DNA of 6,999 bases, taken from the NCBI GenBank assembly GCA_903927495.1, contig CAIYNH010001014.1:1-6999 (forward strand). Direction: 5' to 3'. The DNA is from an uncultured beta proteobacterium (GTDB lineage: Bacteria; Pseudomonadota; Gammaproteobacteria; Burkholderiales; Burkholderiaceae_C). This document shows positions 5,770-6,999 of this stretch, piece by piece. How positions within the stretch are numbered: position 1 is the first letter of the stretch; each line of letters begins with the position of its first letter. Below the pieces are notes generated by a model, which was not told the DNA's origin, did not search any database, and saw only the letters and a list, made by a program, of their open reading frames with translations. Both the position numbers and the translations under genes were made by a program.

Positions 5770-6999
5770 ATGGATCGCCCCAACCCTCTACCGCCACCGA
5801 CACCGGTCATTCGACGCATTGCGCACTTGGACATGGATGCCTTTTACGCATCGGTCGAGTTGCTGCGCTACCCACAGCTCCGGGGATTACCGGTGGTTAT
5901 TGGGGGTGGACGGCGTTCAGTTGACGAGTCCATGCAGCAAGCACAGGGCGAACGCCCATTGAACAAAATCGCAATCAGTGAATTTCCGTTGCTAAAAGAC
6001 TACACAGGCCGAGGTGTCATTACCACCGCCACCTATGTGGCACGCCAGTTCGGTGTGGGCTCAGCCATGGGTTTGATGAAGGCTGCAAAACTATGCCCAC
6101 AGGCGATCATTTTGCCCGTCGATTTTGCACAATACCGGCATTACTCCAACGCCTTCAAAACCGTCATACGAGAGATTGCCCCGGTCATGGAAGACCGAGG
6201 CGTGGACGAGGTTTACATTGACTTCACCAGCGTCCCCGGTGGCCAGCGCGAGGGCGGCAGAGTATTGGCGCGACTGATCCAGAAAACCATCTTCCAGGAA
6301 ACCGGTTTGACCTGCTCCTTGGGTGTGGCCCCCAACAAGTTGCTGGCAAAAATGGCCAGCGAGTTCAAGAAACCCAATGGCATTTCAGTGGTTTATGAAG
6401 GCGACTTGGCAACCATGATCTGGCCGCTGCCCTGCCGCAAGATCAACGGGATTGGCCCAAAAGCCGAGGAAAAACTGAAAAACCTGGGTATTTCCAGCAT
6501 CGGCGAATTAGCCCAAAAAGATGTGGACTGGCTGATTGACCACTTTGGTCAAAAAACCGGTGCCTGGCTATTTGATGCCGCCCATGGCCACGACCAGCGC
6601 ACTGTGGTTACCGAGAGCGAGCCGGTATCCATCAGCCGGGAAACCACTTTTGAGCGCAACCTGCAGGCTGTGCGCGACAAGGCCGAACTCGGGTCGATCT
6701 TCACAAGCCTGTGCGAACAAGTGGCGCAAGACCTGCAGCGCAAGGGCTACGTCGGCAAAACCATCGGCATCAAACTCCGCTATGACGACTTCAAAAGCGT
6801 CACACGGGATCAAACACTTGACAGCTACACGGCAGATGCCAAAACCATCCGACGAGTCGCCGGGCTCTGCCTCAAGCGCGTCCCGCTGCAGCGTCAGTTG
6901 CGTCTGCTGGGTGTCCGGGTAGCCTCGTTAACGAAGGTTGATAGCCCTCAATTAAATCAATCAATACCCTCAAAAGAGCAAATGGATATGACACAAGAC
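5770..6999 (+). CDS. dinB: DNA polymerase IV, Y-family translesion polymerase (3' end beyond window)
   Basis: The frame from ATG 5770 runs 410 codons to the window edge without a stop. It encodes an error-prone polymerase that copies past damaged bases. Palm/fingers: DMDAFYASVE 21-30 with metal ligands D21 and D23 and steric-gate Y26; VDEVYID 145-151 with D146 and E147, where the usual Ser before the hydrophobic residue is Gly144; LGVAPNKLLAKMAS 184-197. Thumb with helix-hairpin-helix INGIGPKAEEKLKNLGI 225-241, then the little-finger domain (about 285-388, SISRETTFER 287-296). Compared with E. coli DinB there is an insert of about 30 residues (roughly 49-79) between GGG 45-47 and RGV 81-83; I recall a similar longer loop in Burkholderiales relatives. 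The N-terminus has a proline-rich extension of about 13 residues. An in-frame TGA at 5737 and no other start codon between make ATG 5770 the only sensible start, though it has no Shine-Dalgarno. The C-terminal beta-clamp motif has not appeared by residue 410 and probably lies past the edge. Confidence 0.95.
   Translation, partial: MDRPNPLPPPTPVIRRIAHLDMDAFYASVELLRYPQLRGLPVVIGGGRRSVDESMQQAQGERPLNKIAISEFPLLKDYTGRGVITTATYVARQFGVGSAMGLMKAAKLCPQAIILPVDFAQYRHYSNAFKTVIREIAPVMEDRGVDEVYIDFTSVPGGQREGGRVLARLIQKTIFQETGLTCSLGVAPNKLLAKMASEFKKPNGISVVYEGDLATMIWPLPCRKINGIGPKAEEKLKNLGISSIGELAQKDVDWLIDHFGQKTGAWLFDAAHGHDQRTVVTESEPVSISRETTFERNLQAVRDKAELGSIFTSLCEQVAQDLQRKGYVGKTIGIKLRYDDFKSVTRDQTLDSYTADAKTIRRVAGLCLKRVPLQRQLRLLGVRVASLTKVDSPQLNQSIPSKEQMDMTQD

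Noticed and set aside
5727..5924. 65-codon plus-strand frame starting upstream of dinB
   Set aside because: Out of frame with dinB, overlaps its N-terminus, and resembles nothing; no ribosome-binding site.

Overview
The window looks like ordinary chromosomal DNA from a betaproteobacterium of the order Burkholderiales, most likely a Comamonadaceae relative such as Rhodoferax or Polaromonas. This rests on protein character (the DinB with its inserted loop, the PatZ-type acetyltransferase, the RskA-like protein) and on a moderate GC content judged by eye. I had no database. I see no insertion sequence, phage gene, tRNA, rRNA or CRISPR array, and no shift in base composition that would suggest an island.

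Layout from left to right: (1) a possible tail of an upstream gene, ending at 30; (2) a membrane protein with an RskA-type (anti-sigma-K) extracytoplasmic domain, 92-613 on +, apparently without the usual cytoplasmic sigma-binding domain; (3) a DauA-like FAD-dependent D-amino-acid dehydrogenase/oxidase, 569-1729 on -, whose last 13 sense codons are antisense to the end of gene 2; (4) a 105-bp divergent control region; (5) an FMN-dependent L-2-hydroxy-acid dehydrogenase of the LldD family, 1835-2989 on +; (6) after only 6 bp, convergently, a full-length PatZ-type protein lysine acetyltransferase, 2996-5674 on -; (7) a 95-bp divergent region; (8) DNA polymerase IV (dinB), 5770 to the window end on +, 410 codons with no stop reached.

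Functionally, genes 3 and 5 are both flavoenzymes that oxidise a small carboxylate at its alpha carbon (amino acid or hydroxy acid) to a 2-oxo acid, and they share a divergent promoter region, so joint control is plausible. The Pat protein is a carbon-status regulator in bacteria where it has been studied, acetylating enzymes such as acetyl-CoA synthetase. DinB is a translesion polymerase with no evident link to the others. I see no clearly new system. The most interesting points are the altered substrate-pocket residues of the DauA-like enzyme, its overprinted tail, the shortened RskA-like protein, and an inverted repeat that could hide the ribosome-binding site of the hydroxy-acid dehydrogenase.
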